Assembly: GCA_035764935.1 (NCBI GenBank)
Contig: DASTYK010000129.1
Coordinates: forward strand, 1 to 53,704
From: Longimicrobiales bacterium
GTDB taxonomy: Bacteria; Gemmatimonadota; Gemmatimonadetes; Longimicrobiales; RSA9
Length of the DNA: 53,704 nucleotides
Direction of reading: 5' to 3'
Each line of letters begins with the position of its first letter. Position 1 is the first letter of the stretch. The notes below the pieces were generated by a model, which made no database searches, had not been told where the DNA came from, and saw nothing but the letters and a program-made list of their open reading frames with translations. Below are positions 34,341-42,983 of this stretch, piece by piece. A program made the position numbers and the translations under genes.

Positions 34341-35935
34341 GTGAGGGACTGAGCGAGCTTGGCCTGCGGGCGGAGCTGGTCGCGGCCGTTGCCGAGCGCG
34401 GCTTCGATGCACCGTCCGCACTCCAGCGGTCGGCGATCCCGGTGCTCCGCCGGGGCGGCAACGCCGTGCTCCACGCCTCCTATGGCTCCGGCCTGACCGG
34501 AGCCTACGGCCTCGCCCTGCTCGACCGGCTGGCCGATGCAGGTGACGCTGCGGGACCCCAGGTGCTGATCGTCACGCCAACGGGGGCGCGTGCCGCTTCC
34601 GCTGCCGACGAGATTGCCGCGCTCGCGGGCACACTGCAGCTGCGTATCGCCGCGCTGGCACCCGGCTGGCGCGACGCGGAATCGGCCAACGTCGTCACCG
34701 GCTCACTGCAGAACGTCGCGGGCGCGATCGGTCGCTCGGCACTCAAGCTGGAGTCGGTGCAGGCGATCGTGCTGGAATCGCTGTCGACCCTGCTGGAGGA
34801 AGGCGGCGCGGAGCTGGACGCGATCATGACCGCGGTGCCGCGCGACGCACAGCGCGTGATCACCACTGCCACATACGACAGCGGCGTCGAGCGCTTCGTC
34901 GAGCAGCATGCCCGGCGGGCGATCCGCATTCCGGCCCGCGCCGCGGACCGCGCGGCGACCGCTGCGGCTGAGCCGGCCGGCGAGGTCCATTACCTGGTCG
35001 TCCCGGAGTTCGGCAAGGACGACGCGCTCGCTCGGCTCCTCGTCCGTTCGAGTGGCGAGGACGTCCTGGTTACGACGCGTTCGGCGCGACGCGCCGAGCT
35101 CGTGCGCGGACTGCTCGCAGCGCGGGGATACGACACCGCCCGGATCGAGACGCTGCGCGTCGAGAGCGCGATCGAGGCACCGCCGCGCGGCGCGCGCGTG
35201 ATCGCCTACGACGCGCCCATGGATGCCGCGACGCTGACGCACCTGCATACCGGCTCGGGCATCGTACTGGTCACACCCGGCGAGCTGGCGCACCTGCGGC
35301 TGCTGGCGGCGGAAGCGAACGTGACGCTGCGCGCCGAAAAGGCCCGTGCCGGCGATCGCGACGTCGGTTCCGCGTTCCGCGCCGAGATCCGCAGGGCGTT
35401 GCAGGAGCGTGATCTCGACGCACAGCTGCTGCTGCTCGAGCCGCTGTTCGAGGAACACTCCGCGGCCGAGGTCGCCGCGGCACTCAGCTCGTTGCTGCGC
35501 GAGCGCAGGGCGGGTGCACCCGCCGTCGAGCGCCGGGCGCCTGCCGGCACCGTCGAGGAGGCCAGCGGCTCCGCCGGCGCGCCCTCGACATTCACCCGGC
35601 TGTTCTTCTCGATCGGCTCACGCGACGGAATCCGCCCGGGCGACCTGGTGGGCGCGATCACAGGGGAAGCGAACGTCACGGGCGCGCAGGTCGGACGCAT
35701 CGAGATGCGCGACACGTTCTCGGTCGTCGAAGTCGCGGCGGACGCCGCCGAGCGGGTGATCAAGGCGCTGAACGGCACGACCATGCGTACCCGCGCCCTG
35801 CGCGTCGATTACGACCGGCGCGGCAGCGCGCCAGCCGGCCGTGAGCGGCCCGCCGGTGGACGCGAGCGTGGCCGGCCACAACACGCCGCGGGGGATCGGC
35901 CGAGGCGACCGCGGCCGCCGCGGGATCGGGAGTAG
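34337..35935 (+). CDS. DEAD-box-like protein with degenerate ATPase motifs and intact DbpA RNA-binding domain
   Basis: 532 residues, GTG start. A Q-motif-like PSALQRSAIPVL opens a RecA-like pair, but the Walker A position reads ASYGSGLTG: Leu53 replaces the catalytic Lys. The DEAD position reads LESLS (146-150), motif III reads TATYD for SAT, and the HRxGRxGR region reads HLHTGSGIVLVTPGE without arginine fingers. The C-terminal part (LFFSIGSRDGIRPGDLVGAI, FSVVEVAADAAERVI) is a good DbpA-type domain that binds structured 23S rRNA in DbpA. The Arg/Gly-rich tail is disordered. It is probably an RNA-binding pseudo-helicase. Confidence 0.85.
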   Translation: MSEGLSELGLRAELVAAVAERGFDAPSALQRSAIPVLRRGGNAVLHASYGSGLTGAYGLALLDRLADAGDAAGPQVLIVTPTGARAASAADEIAALAGTLQLRIAALAPGWRDAESANVVTGSLQNVAGAIGRSALKLESVQAIVLESLSTLLEEGGAELDAIMTAVPRDAQRVITTATYDSGVERFVEQHARRAIRIPARAADRAATAAAEPAGEVHYLVVPEFGKDDALARLLVRSSGEDVLVTTRSARRAELVRGLLAARGYDTARIETLRVESAIEAPPRGARVIAYDAPMDAATLTHLHTGSGIVLVTPGELAHLRLLAAEANVTLRAEKARAGDRDVGSAFRAEIRRALQERDLDAQLLLLEPLFEEHSAAEVAAALSSLLRERRAGAPAVERRAPAGTVEEASGSAGAPSTFTRLFFSIGSRDGIRPGDLVGAITGEANVTGAQVGRIEMRDTFSVVEVAADAAERVIKALNGTTMRTRALRVDYDRRGSAPAGRERPAGGRERGRPQHAAGDRPRRPRPPRDRE

Positions 35936-36292
35936 GAGCGGTCGTTTTTACCACTGAGAGCACAGAGGGCACGGAGGGCACGGACGGCGTCGATGCTTCC
36001 GTGGTGGTCGGCAGCTTTCGAGGCTGTGCTCGATGCAGGAACGGCGATTCACCGCAGAGACGCGAAGGGCGCTGAGGACCCCTGCAAGGCCTGACGGCAC
36101 GCGTTCACCTGTTGCGGCAGAAGTTCGGAGCAATTGCGAACGTGAACAACAGTTTTTCTGTTGTGCTCTCCGCGATCTCAGCGCCTCAGCGGTGAACATC
36201 ATCCGTTCATGTTTGCGAGCCGTGACATGAACCGACTCTGCAGCTCCTGCATGGACCAACTGCACTCAGTGCTCTCGGGTAAGACAAAGAAA
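35936..36292. repeat. gene-free region with interspersed repeats, copy 3
   Basis: The gap before the HU terminator holds no gene. A left unit (from ~35945, CACTGAGAGCACAGAGGGC with tandem CACGGAGGG/CACGGACGG words) is followed by a second inverted pair: TTCACCGCAGAGACGCG (36048-) and its imperfect complement ending near 36195. A small perfect hairpin, ACAACAG-TTTTT-CTGTTGT, lies at 36146-36164. Confidence 0.65.
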
Positions 36293-36319
36293 AGAGCCAC
36301 GGCAACTCGCCGTGGCTCT
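36293..36319 (-). terminator. intrinsic terminator of the HU gene
   Basis: AGAGCCACGGC (36293-36303) and its exact complement (36309-36319) close a five-base loop. On the minus strand the stem is followed by TTTTCTTTGTCTT, 24 bases after the HU stop. Confidence 0.92.
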
Positions 36320-36343
36320 CTTTGATTCGATGCTGTGTTCGCG

Positions 36344-36634
36344 TCAGTCGGGCTTTACGGCATCCTTGAGGGCCTTGCCCGGGCGGAACGAGGCAGAAAC
36401 GGTCGGTCCGATACGGATCTCCGTTCCCGTTCGGGGATTGCGACCCGTGCGCGCCTTGCGCTCACGCGTCTCGAATGTGCCGAAGCCCGAGATCTGAACT
36501 CGGTCCCCGCGCTTCAGCGCCTCCGGGATGAGACCGGACTCCGGGTCGAAGAGCGAGTCGACGGCGCGCGTAGCATCCGCCTTGCTCATCCCGGTCCGGT
36601 TCGAGAGCTCCTGCACCAGATCCGACTTGTTCAT
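36344..36634 (-). CDS. HU/IHF-family DNA-binding protein
   Basis: 96 residues. N-terminal helices MNKSDLVQELSNRTGMSKADATRAV and the DNA-binding arm around FGTFETRERKARTGRNPRTG, with the conserved Pro after NPRTG for bending DNA, then a C-terminal ALKDAV. HU dimers bend and compact DNA. AGGAG seven bases upstream of the ATG fixes the start. Single-gene unit with its own terminator. The open frame further upstream carries no homology. Confidence 0.96.
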   Translation of the reverse strand: MNKSDLVQELSNRTGMSKADATRAVDSLFDPESGLIPEALKRGDRVQISGFGTFETRERKARTGRNPRTGTEIRIGPTVSASFRPGKALKDAVKPD

Positions 36635-36792
36635 TGGATCGCTCCTGGATAATAGATCGCACGAGGCAGCAGGGGACAAAAAAACCGCGGCCATCGTTCC
36701 GTGCAGCGGCGACGCTGAGCCGGGCAGAACGAGCGAGCCGCTCTTGCGCGGTCCAACTCCTGCGAACAACTTGCGGCACACACTCGCCGGAC

Positions 36793-36815
36793 CACCAGTA
36801 AGCATATCACTGGTG
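36793..36815. repeat. inverted repeat in the HU/histidine kinase divergent region
   Basis: CACCAGT (36793-36799) and ACTGGTG (36809-36815) are perfect complements around nine AT-rich bases. It lies between the divergent HU and histidine kinase genes and could be an operator for either; no regulator is known. Confidence 0.4.
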
Positions 36816-36907
36816 TTCCGCAGGCGGCCACCTACCGTCTTGCCGAGATACGTTAGAGTGCCGGTCCGGCAGCGTCAAGAGAACAAAGGGCGTACGAAGC
36901 GAACGTG

Positions 36908-38236
36908 ATGGGCTCAACGTCGAGCGTGCCGGGCATGGACCCGTGGCGGCAGCGCGAGCTGCACATCACCCGCGAGATCGCACGGGCATTCCTGCAGGCG
37001 TCGCACCCGCTGGAGGTCTACCGGATCGCGCTTGCGCGTGTGACGCCGCTCGTCGACGCGAGCTTCTCGTCGGTTTTCCTGCGTGACCCAACCGACCCCG
37101 GGCTGCTGAAGCTCGAGTGCGCGCAGAACTGGCCACAGTCGTCTGCCCGCTTTCTCAGCCAGATGCGCATCCGCGAGGGGCGCGGCCCGACCGGTCGGGC
37201 GGTGTCGGAGCAGCGGGCGATCACGGCCTCCAACGTCTTCGATGACCCCTCGCTGCGAGAGTGGTGGGAGCCGGCCCGGGAGCTGGGGTTCACCGCGCTG
37301 GTGGCACTGCCGCTCGAGTCGGGCGAGGGCGTGGTCGGTGCGCTCAGCTTCTACTTCGAGGAGCCGCATCGATTCCACGCGGAAGAGCTGCATCTGCTGC
37401 AACTGCTTGCCGACGAGCTGGCAGCCAGCGCGCAGCGTGTGCAGGCGCTCGACGAGCTGCGCCGCGAGAACACTGCGCTGCGCCGTGAGATGGGGGCACT
37501 GCGGGGCCGGATCGGACAGGCGGAGGAGTCCAAGCGACTGAAGGACGAGTTCGTGGCGAACATGAGCCACGAGCTTCGGACGCCGCTCAACTCCATCCTC
37601 GGCTACGCCTACCTGCTCCTCGAGGGGCAGACGGGCGAGCTGGAAGCGGCGCAGCAGAACGCCGTGGAGAAGATCCACCGCTCGGCCAACGTGTTGCTGC
37701 ACCTCATCAACGACCTGCTCGATCTCTCCGAGCTGAAGCTCGGCCGTGCGGAGATCGTGGTCGCACCGGACGACGCCGTGAGCATCGCCCGTCGTGCGGC
37801 GGAATCCGTCGGCCAGGCGACACCGCGTGTGACCTTCTCGATCGAGTCAGAAACCGACGAGGTCCCCGTCACGACGGATGGTGAGAAGGTCGCCAAGATC
37901 CTCCACAACCTGATCAGCAACGCCTTCAAGTTCACGAGCGAGGGGAGCGTGACGGTGAGCATACGTCGCGTGGAGAATGGCTCACCCGCGCTCGTCGAGT
38001 GGACGGTCAGCGACACGGGGATCGGCATTCCACCCGAGCAGCTCGAGGCGGTGTTCGACGAGTTCCGCCAGGTGGACGGGTCCTCGACGCGACTCTACGG
38101 CGGGACCGGGCTCGGGCTCGCCCTTTCCCGCCGCCTCGCCCAGCTGCTGGGCGGCCGGATCCTGGTGGAGAGCGAGCCAAACGCCGGGTCGCGCTTCACG
38201 CTGCAATTGCCCGCGAAGCCGAAACAGCGCCCCTGA
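36908..38236 (+). CDS. GAF-domain sensor histidine kinase
   Basis: 442 residues, no membrane segment, so cytoplasmic. GAF domain ~20-170 (GPTGRAVSEQRAI, GFTALVALPLESGEGVVGALSFYF), a short coiled coil (~175-205), HisKA with the H-box MSHELRTPLN (phosphoaccepting His221), and HATPase_c with N-box ILHNLISNAFKFT, G1 VSDTGIGIPPE and G2 GGTGLGLALSRR. It autophosphorylates in response to a small ligand or redox signal bound to GAF. No response regulator lies nearby, so it is an orphan. GTG at 36905 is an alternative start one codon earlier. Confidence 0.94.
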   Translation: MGSTSSVPGMDPWRQRELHITREIARAFLQASHPLEVYRIALARVTPLVDASFSSVFLRDPTDPGLLKLECAQNWPQSSARFLSQMRIREGRGPTGRAVSEQRAITASNVFDDPSLREWWEPARELGFTALVALPLESGEGVVGALSFYFEEPHRFHAEELHLLQLLADELAASAQRVQALDELRRENTALRREMGALRGRIGQAEESKRLKDEFVANMSHELRTPLNSILGYAYLLLEGQTGELEAAQQNAVEKIHRSANVLLHLINDLLDLSELKLGRAEIVVAPDDAVSIARRAAESVGQATPRVTFSIESETDEVPVTTDGEKVAKILHNLISNAFKFTSEGSVTVSIRRVENGSPALVEWTVSDTGIGIPPEQLEAVFDEFRQVDGSSTRLYGGTGLGLALSRRLAQLLGGRILVESEPNAGSRFTLQLPAKPKQRP

Positions 38237-38248
38237 GCCGTCGACCCG

Positions 38249-40132
38249 TCAGCCTTCCCGTTCTCCCGAGGGAGGCATCATGCGCGGCTTCGTCATCGCC
38301 TCCGGCGACAGGATGTCTTCGAGCTTTTCCCGGCTGAGCCACCCCTTTTCCAGCACGAGCTCGTAGACACCGCGACCGGTTTCCAGCGCCTCGCGGGCAA
38401 CCGCGCTGGAGCGTTCGTAGCCGATGTAGGGCACGAGCGCGGTCACGATGCCGATGCTGCGCTCGACGATGCTGCGGATATGATCGCGGTTGGCCGTGAT
38501 GCCGCGGACGCAGCGCTCGCGCAGCACGATACAGCTCTGCGTGAGCATGTCGACCGACTGGAAGATGTTGAACGCGATGACCGGCTCGAAGACGTTCAAC
38601 TGGAGCTGCCCCGCCTCGGCCGCCAGGGTGATCGTCGTGTCATTGCCGATCACCTGGAAGCACGCCTGGTTGACGACCTCCGGAATGACCGGGTTCACCT
38701 TGCCCGGCATGATGCTCGAGCCGGGCTGCATGGGCGGCAGGTTGATCTCCGCGAGCCCCGCGCGCGGACCGCTGGAAAGCAGGCGCAGGTCGTTGCAGAT
38801 CTTCGACAGCTTCACGGCGACGCGCTTGAGCACACCCGATACCAGGACGAATGCACCGGTGTCCTGCGTCGCCTCGACCAGGTCCGGACTCGTGATCAGC
38901 TCGAGTCCGGTCACCTCGCTCAGCGCGCGCCGAACCGTCTCCGCGTAGCGGGGATCGGTGTTGATCCCGGTCCCGATCGCGGTGGCGCCCATGTTGATCT
39001 CACGCATCAGCGACGCCGTTTCACGCAGCCGCTCGATGTCCTCGCCGAGCGTGACGCCGTACGCGTGGAACTCCTGGCCGAGCGTCATCGGGACGGCGTC
39101 CTGCAGCTGTGTGCGCCCCATCTTCAGCACGTCGCCGAACTCTTCGGCCCTGGCCAGGAACGCATCGCGAAGAGAGCCGAGCGCGCCGGCCAGCTCGCCA
39201 AGCGAGGAGTAGGTGGCCAGGCGCAGCGCGGTCGGATACACGTCGTTCGTCGACTGCGACAGGTTGACGTGGTTGTTGGGATGCACGACGGCGTACTCAC
39301 CGCGTCGCCGGCCAAGCAGCTCCAGCGCGCGATTCGCGATGACTTCGTTCGCGTTCATGTTCGTCGACGTGCCGGCACCGCCCTGGATCACATCGACCAC
39401 GAACTCGTTGTGCAGGTTGCCGGCGCGGATCTCCCGCGCGGCACGCCGGATTGCGTCCGCAATCTCCGGCGCGAGCAGGCCCAGCTCCTCGTTGGCCGTT
39501 GCCGCCGCTTCCTTCACCGCAGCGAGCGCGTTGACGAGTGCGGAGTACTGCGCGATCGGAATGCCCGTCATCGGGAAGTTCTCGACCGCGCGCAGCGTCT
39601 GTATGCCGTAGTACGCGCGGTCCGGCACGTCGCGCTCACCAAGCAGATCCTTCTCACGCCGCGTCTCACCTGACAGGTACGACTCGCCCCGCCCGGCCAG
39701 GCGGGAGTTCGCGGCACGCAGACGGCTGGCAATGATCTGGGCAGCGACGGTGATCAGCTTGCTGTACAGTGCGGGCTGGTCGTGAGAGAGCCGCTCAAAA
39801 ACGTCGCGCGGGATCTCGAGCACCTCCGACTCCTCGACCGCAACGCCGGACGTCGAGTGCGGATACTCATCGAGCAGGCTGCCCTCGCCATAGGATTCGC
39901 CGCTGCCGAGCACGTACAGAACCTGCGGGCGCGACGGCGGCCCCTTCTGGATCTGCACGCGTCCCCGCAGCACGACGCCGAACGCACGGCGCGGCTGGCT
40001 CTCGTGGAATACGTATGCACCGCGCTGGTAGGCTGTGACCCTGGCATGTCCGGCGAGCGCACTCAGCTCGTCGGGGGAGAGCTTGCGAGCAAGCGGCTGA
40101 TGCCGCAGCGCCCGCAAAATCGTCGTGTCCAT
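38249..40132 (-). CDS. aspA: aspartate ammonia-lyase fused to a cyclic-nucleotide-binding-like domain
   Basis: 627 residues against ~470 for aspartase alone. Residues ~1-140 form a cNMP-binding-like domain (GAYVFHESQPRRAFGVVLRG, GSGESYGEGSLLDEYPHSTS). The phosphate cassette reads PHSTS where a cAMP-binding protein has an Arg, so ligand binding is doubtful. Residues ~155-627 are aspartase: DLLGERDVPDRAYYGIQTLRA, NMNANEVIANRALE, NNHVNLSQSTNDVYPTA, the superfamily signature GSSIMPGKVNP (~470) and GRTQLQDAVP. It splits aspartate to fumarate and ammonia. The fusion suggests allosteric control. Confidence 0.93.
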   Translation of the reverse strand: MDTTILRALRHQPLARKLSPDELSALAGHARVTAYQRGAYVFHESQPRRAFGVVLRGRVQIQKGPPSRPQVLYVLGSGESYGEGSLLDEYPHSTSGVAVEESEVLEIPRDVFERLSHDQPALYSKLITVAAQIIASRLRAANSRLAGRGESYLSGETRREKDLLGERDVPDRAYYGIQTLRAVENFPMTGIPIAQYSALVNALAAVKEAAATANEELGLLAPEIADAIRRAAREIRAGNLHNEFVVDVIQGGAGTSTNMNANEVIANRALELLGRRRGEYAVVHPNNHVNLSQSTNDVYPTALRLATYSSLGELAGALGSLRDAFLARAEEFGDVLKMGRTQLQDAVPMTLGQEFHAYGVTLGEDIERLRETASLMREINMGATAIGTGINTDPRYAETVRRALSEVTGLELITSPDLVEATQDTGAFVLVSGVLKRVAVKLSKICNDLRLLSSGPRAGLAEINLPPMQPGSSIMPGKVNPVIPEVVNQACFQVIGNDTTITLAAEAGQLQLNVFEPVIAFNIFQSVDMLTQSCIVLRERCVRGITANRDHIRSIVERSIGIVTALVPYIGYERSSAVAREALETGRGVYELVLEKGWLSREKLEDILSPEAMTKPRMMPPSGEREG

Positions 40133-40230
40133 GACTGCTTCCGACCTCGGGAAAAATGAGACCGGAAGCTAGCCCGCTTCACGGGCGGAAGCGAGTTCGC
40201 GCAGGGCGCGTGGGTGGCGTGAGCCGGACC

Positions 40231-40956
40231 TCAGCGCGCCCCCGGCAGCGGACGCCACGCGGCAAGGCGCCAGGCGCCGAACGCGAGCCAGACGGTGCAC
40301 CAGGCAGTCACATGAAACGCTGCATGCACCGCGGACAGCGGGTCATCGAGCAGCCGCCCCGGCAACCCTGCCGCATCGTTGATCGGCAGGAGGAAGACGT
40401 GCGCAATGGCACGACCGGCGGGCGCGAGGAACAGACTGCCCAGCGGCTCGAGCAGGGATACGAAGAGCAGCAGTGCGAGGAGGTCGCCGCCGCGGTCGGA
40501 ACCGGCAGCGCTCGTGCCGAAGAGCAGCGCTCCGCCGATCAGCGCGATGAGCATCGCGCCTGCAATCACCTGCAGCACCCACCCCGGGCTCAACGTGTCG
40601 TGGAGCAGGCTGCCCGCGACGATACCGACGCCGCTCCACAGGCACACCAGGAGAACGAAGCCCATGTCGATCACCCAGCGGGTGAGAAACGCGTCCTGCG
40701 TACGGATCCCCTTCTGGAAGAGCCACACGGCGGCGGCCGGCACGCGTGCGCTGTCACGCGTACCGACAGCGGTGAGCAGGACCGCAATGCTGAACGCGGC
40801 AGCGGCCGCACCCCGGCGCCAGTTGTCGAACACGGGGGTGCGGTCGAACGGAACCAGGAACACCAGGGGGAGCAGCGCGATCACAATGACCCCGAACCGG
40901 CCCGGGTGCGCGCGCAGCCAGCGTGCGAGCTGCCAGCGAACGAAGACGTATGTCAT
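40231..40956 (-). CDS. ABC transporter permease (ABC-2-like)
   Basis: 241 residues with about six hydrophobic segments (FGVIVIALLPLVFLVPF, AAFSIAVLLTAV, MGFVLLVCLWSGVGIVAG, VLQVIAGAMLIALIGGALL, ALLLFVSLLEPLGSLF, and a C-terminal one). No family motif beyond the ABC-2 type layout. It overlaps the ATPase stop by four bases and is the last gene of the candidate sigma-54 operon with the ATPase, propeller and small-peptide genes. Confidence 0.85.
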   Translation of the reverse strand: MTYVFVRWQLARWLRAHPGRFGVIVIALLPLVFLVPFDRTPVFDNWRRGAAAAAFSIAVLLTAVGTRDSARVPAAAVWLFQKGIRTQDAFLTRWVIDMGFVLLVCLWSGVGIVAGSLLHDTLSPGWVLQVIAGAMLIALIGGALLFGTSAAGSDRGGDLLALLLFVSLLEPLGSLFLAPAGRAIAHVFLLPINDAAGLPGRLLDDPLSAVHAAFHVTAWCTVWLAFGAWRLAAWRPLPGAR

Positions 40957-41642
40957 GCGGATTCCCCCGCTGACAGGCGAGCGGCGAAGGCATCGAAGGA
41001 GCCGTAGGCCGAGAGCAGCTCCTCGCGCGTGTGCACGGCGGCGATCGCGCCGCGCGTCATCAGCACGACGCGATCGACGATCCGCTCCAGCTCGTCGAGA
41101 TGGTGCGATGACACGATCACACTGACCCCGGGACGTCGCAGGGAAAGCAGGATCTCCCGTAGCTCGCGCAGTGCGATCGGGTCGAGGCCGTTCGTCGGCT
41201 CGTCCAGCAGCAGCAGCGCGACGCCGCCGATGAGGGCGGCAGCGATCTCGACCCGTCGGCGCTGGCCCTGCGACAGCTGATCCACGCGGTGATTCGCCAG
41301 CGCTTCCGTGCCGAACGTCTCGTAGGCGGGTGCATTGCACAGCTCGGCGAGCCCGTCGAGAAACTCGGCCACCCGCAAATGGCCCTCGAAGCGAAACCCT
41401 TCGGCGACATATCCGACTCGATGCCTGGAGCGGTACACGTGCGGCGATACACCATCGATGAGCACGCTTCCGGCGGTCGGCTCCAGCGCGCCGAGCAGGA
41501 TGCCGAGGAGCGTCGACTTGCCGACGCCATTCAGGCCCACGACACCGGTGATACCGGTACCGAGCTCCAGGTTCAGGCCGCGCAGGGCGACCACGTTGTT
41601 CGGGTACACGTGGCGAAGGCCGGTGCAGACGATGGATGGCAC
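40953..41642 (-). CDS. ABC transporter ATP-binding protein
   Basis: 229 residues. Walker A GLNGVGKST (~36-44), signature LSQGQRRR (~123-130), Walker B LLLLDEPTNGLDP and the switch His in SSHHLDELE. It is of the CcmA/ABC-2 exporter class. It partners the permease whose start it overlaps by ATGA, and follows the propeller gene by six bases. Confidence 0.95.
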   Translation of the reverse strand: MPSIVCTGLRHVYPNNVVALRGLNLELGTGITGVVGLNGVGKSTLLGILLGALEPTAGSVLIDGVSPHVYRSRHRVGYVAEGFRFEGHLRVAEFLDGLAELCNAPAYETFGTEALANHRVDQLSQGQRRRVEIAAALIGGVALLLLDEPTNGLDPIALRELREILLSLRRPGVSVIVSSHHLDELERIVDRVVLMTRGAIAAVHTREELLSAYGSFDAFAARLSAGESA

Positions 41643-41648
41643 GGAGCG

Positions 41649-42695
41649 CTACCTCCCGGTGATCGGCAGCAGCGTGAAGACGATGCTGCGTGGCTCCTCC
41701 GCCACGCGCACCACCCCATCTGCGGTGAGGAAGAGAGGCGGCGCCAGCGGCTCGGCGGTGATCCGACCGAGCGGTGTGCCGTCACGGGCGAACGCTTCGA
41801 CGTGGAGTGCGTCGCCGACTGGATTCGTGCCGGTCAGGATCACGCCCGTCCGCGTGATCGTGGCCCGCTGCAGCGAGGGCATCGTGTCAGGCAGCTGCGG
41901 CACGTTGCCGGTGCCCGCCGCGAGGCGCCCCACGCTCGCCTCGTACTGCTGACGCACCGAGTCGGGCGTTGCCCACGCGGGCGCATCATGGCGCGGATGA
42001 GTTCGTCCGGAGAAGAGCTCACGTCGCGCGTGGCTGACCGGATCGAAGAGCAGGACCTCGTCGGCCGCTGCGACGATGCGGGGCTGGGTGAAGAACGATG
42101 CGCCCGGCGGTGCGCGCAGCACCTCGACGCGTTCACCGTCGCGTCGCAGCTCCAGGACGACCCACTCCATGCTGCCGCGTTCCAGCTCCTGTGCGACGAC
42201 GTAGACCCTGCCGTCGTGCACTGCGATGTCCTGCGGCAGCAGCGGGCGAGCGGGCGAGCCGATCGGGAGCCGCTCCAGCAGCCGGCCGCTTCGGGACCAG
42301 CGCGACACCTCGCGCCGCTCGGTGCCGAGGATGTATACGGTGCTGTCCGCCGCGACGATGCGTGCGGCGCGGCCGATCCCTTCCGGTGAGCCGCCGGGCT
42401 GCGCGCCGAATGGTCCGCGGGCACGGGTGCGTGTCGCGACACGCCACGAGGTCGGCGACAGCACGAAGAGCGAGTCGCCGGCAGTCGCGACGTCGACGAC
42501 CAGGTCGAGATCCGCGTCGATCAGCGTTGCGAGATGACGCGGCTCGCCGGCGAGCGACGAATCGAAGGGGAGCAGGCCGCCGGAGGAAGGCGGCGGAAAC
42601 CCGCCGCCTTCACCCCTGTGCACGCGCACGCTCACCGCGGCGAGCACCACGCTCGCCGTCACCAGAGTGGCCAGGACCCAGCGTGCGACGTGCAT
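41649..42695 (-). CDS. secreted propeller-like protein of the peptide/ABC operon
   Basis: 348 residues. An N-terminal hydrophobic segment (residues 5-22) anchors or exports it. Repeated strands (IAVHDGRVYVVAQELERG, ARIVAADSTVYILGTERREV) fit a six-bladed NHL-like propeller. No catalytic motif was found. It starts seven bases after the small peptide gene; its GAGG ribosome site overlaps that gene's stop codon, so the two are translationally coupled. Confidence 0.7.
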   Translation of the reverse strand: MHVARWVLATLVTASVVLAAVSVRVHRGEGGGFPPPSSGGLLPFDSSLAGEPRHLATLIDADLDLVVDVATAGDSLFVLSPTSWRVATRTRARGPFGAQPGGSPEGIGRAARIVAADSTVYILGTERREVSRWSRSGRLLERLPIGSPARPLLPQDIAVHDGRVYVVAQELERGSMEWVVLELRRDGERVEVLRAPPGASFFTQPRIVAAADEVLLFDPVSHARRELFSGRTHPRHDAPAWATPDSVRQQYEASVGRLAAGTGNVPQLPDTMPSLQRATITRTGVILTGTNPVGDALHVEAFARDGTPLGRITAEPLAPPLFLTADGVVRVAEEPRSIVFTLLPITGR

Positions 42696-42702
42696 CGCAG
42701 CC

Positions 42703-42906
42703 TCAGCGCGTGGCGCAGCCGGCGAGCATCCCGGTGCAGATCACGCCGAGCGCCCAGCGCGTGAACCAGCCCTCGCCGTCCATGGCGTCAGCGCAGTCCT
42801 CGAGAACATCCCGGTAGCAGTCGCTGATCTGCGCGGCCGCCGGCTGCGCGGCTGCAGCCGAAAGGGCGAGCAGCGAGACTGCGAGGGCATTGCGGTACTT
42901 CGGCAT
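42703..42906 (-). CDS. small secreted Cys-rich peptide
   Basis: 67 residues. A signal peptide (residues ~1-25, SAAAAQPAAAQ) releases a mature peptide of ~41 residues, beginning near ISDCYRDVLEDCADAMDG and ending ICTGMLAGCATR, with four cysteines that could make two disulfides. A very strong GGAGGT lies seven bases before the ATG. It is the first gene of the operon with the propeller, ATPase and permease. No known bacteriocin or pheromone family was recognised; secreted peptide for signalling or defence is a guess from context. Confidence 0.75.
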   Translation of the reverse strand: MPKYRNALAVSLLALSAAAAQPAAAQISDCYRDVLEDCADAMDGEGWFTRWALGVICTGMLAGCATR

Positions 42907-42968
42907 GCGACACCTCCGTGTGTGCGGGTCGCGCGACCCTGGGTGGAGTCCTGGCGCCGCGTCGTAAG

Positions 42969-42983
42969 GCCCGCACCGTGCCA
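42969..42983 (-). promoter_or_regulatory. candidate sigma-54 promoter (-24/-12)
   Basis: The minus strand reads TGGCACGGTGCGGGC: a perfect -24 element TGGCACG and a GC dinucleotide with the exact spacing of the -12 element, although TT before GC is replaced by GG. It lies about 65 bases upstream of the small peptide start. The sigma-54 activator gene is adjacent, which makes this promoter far more likely than chance. Confidence 0.6.
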
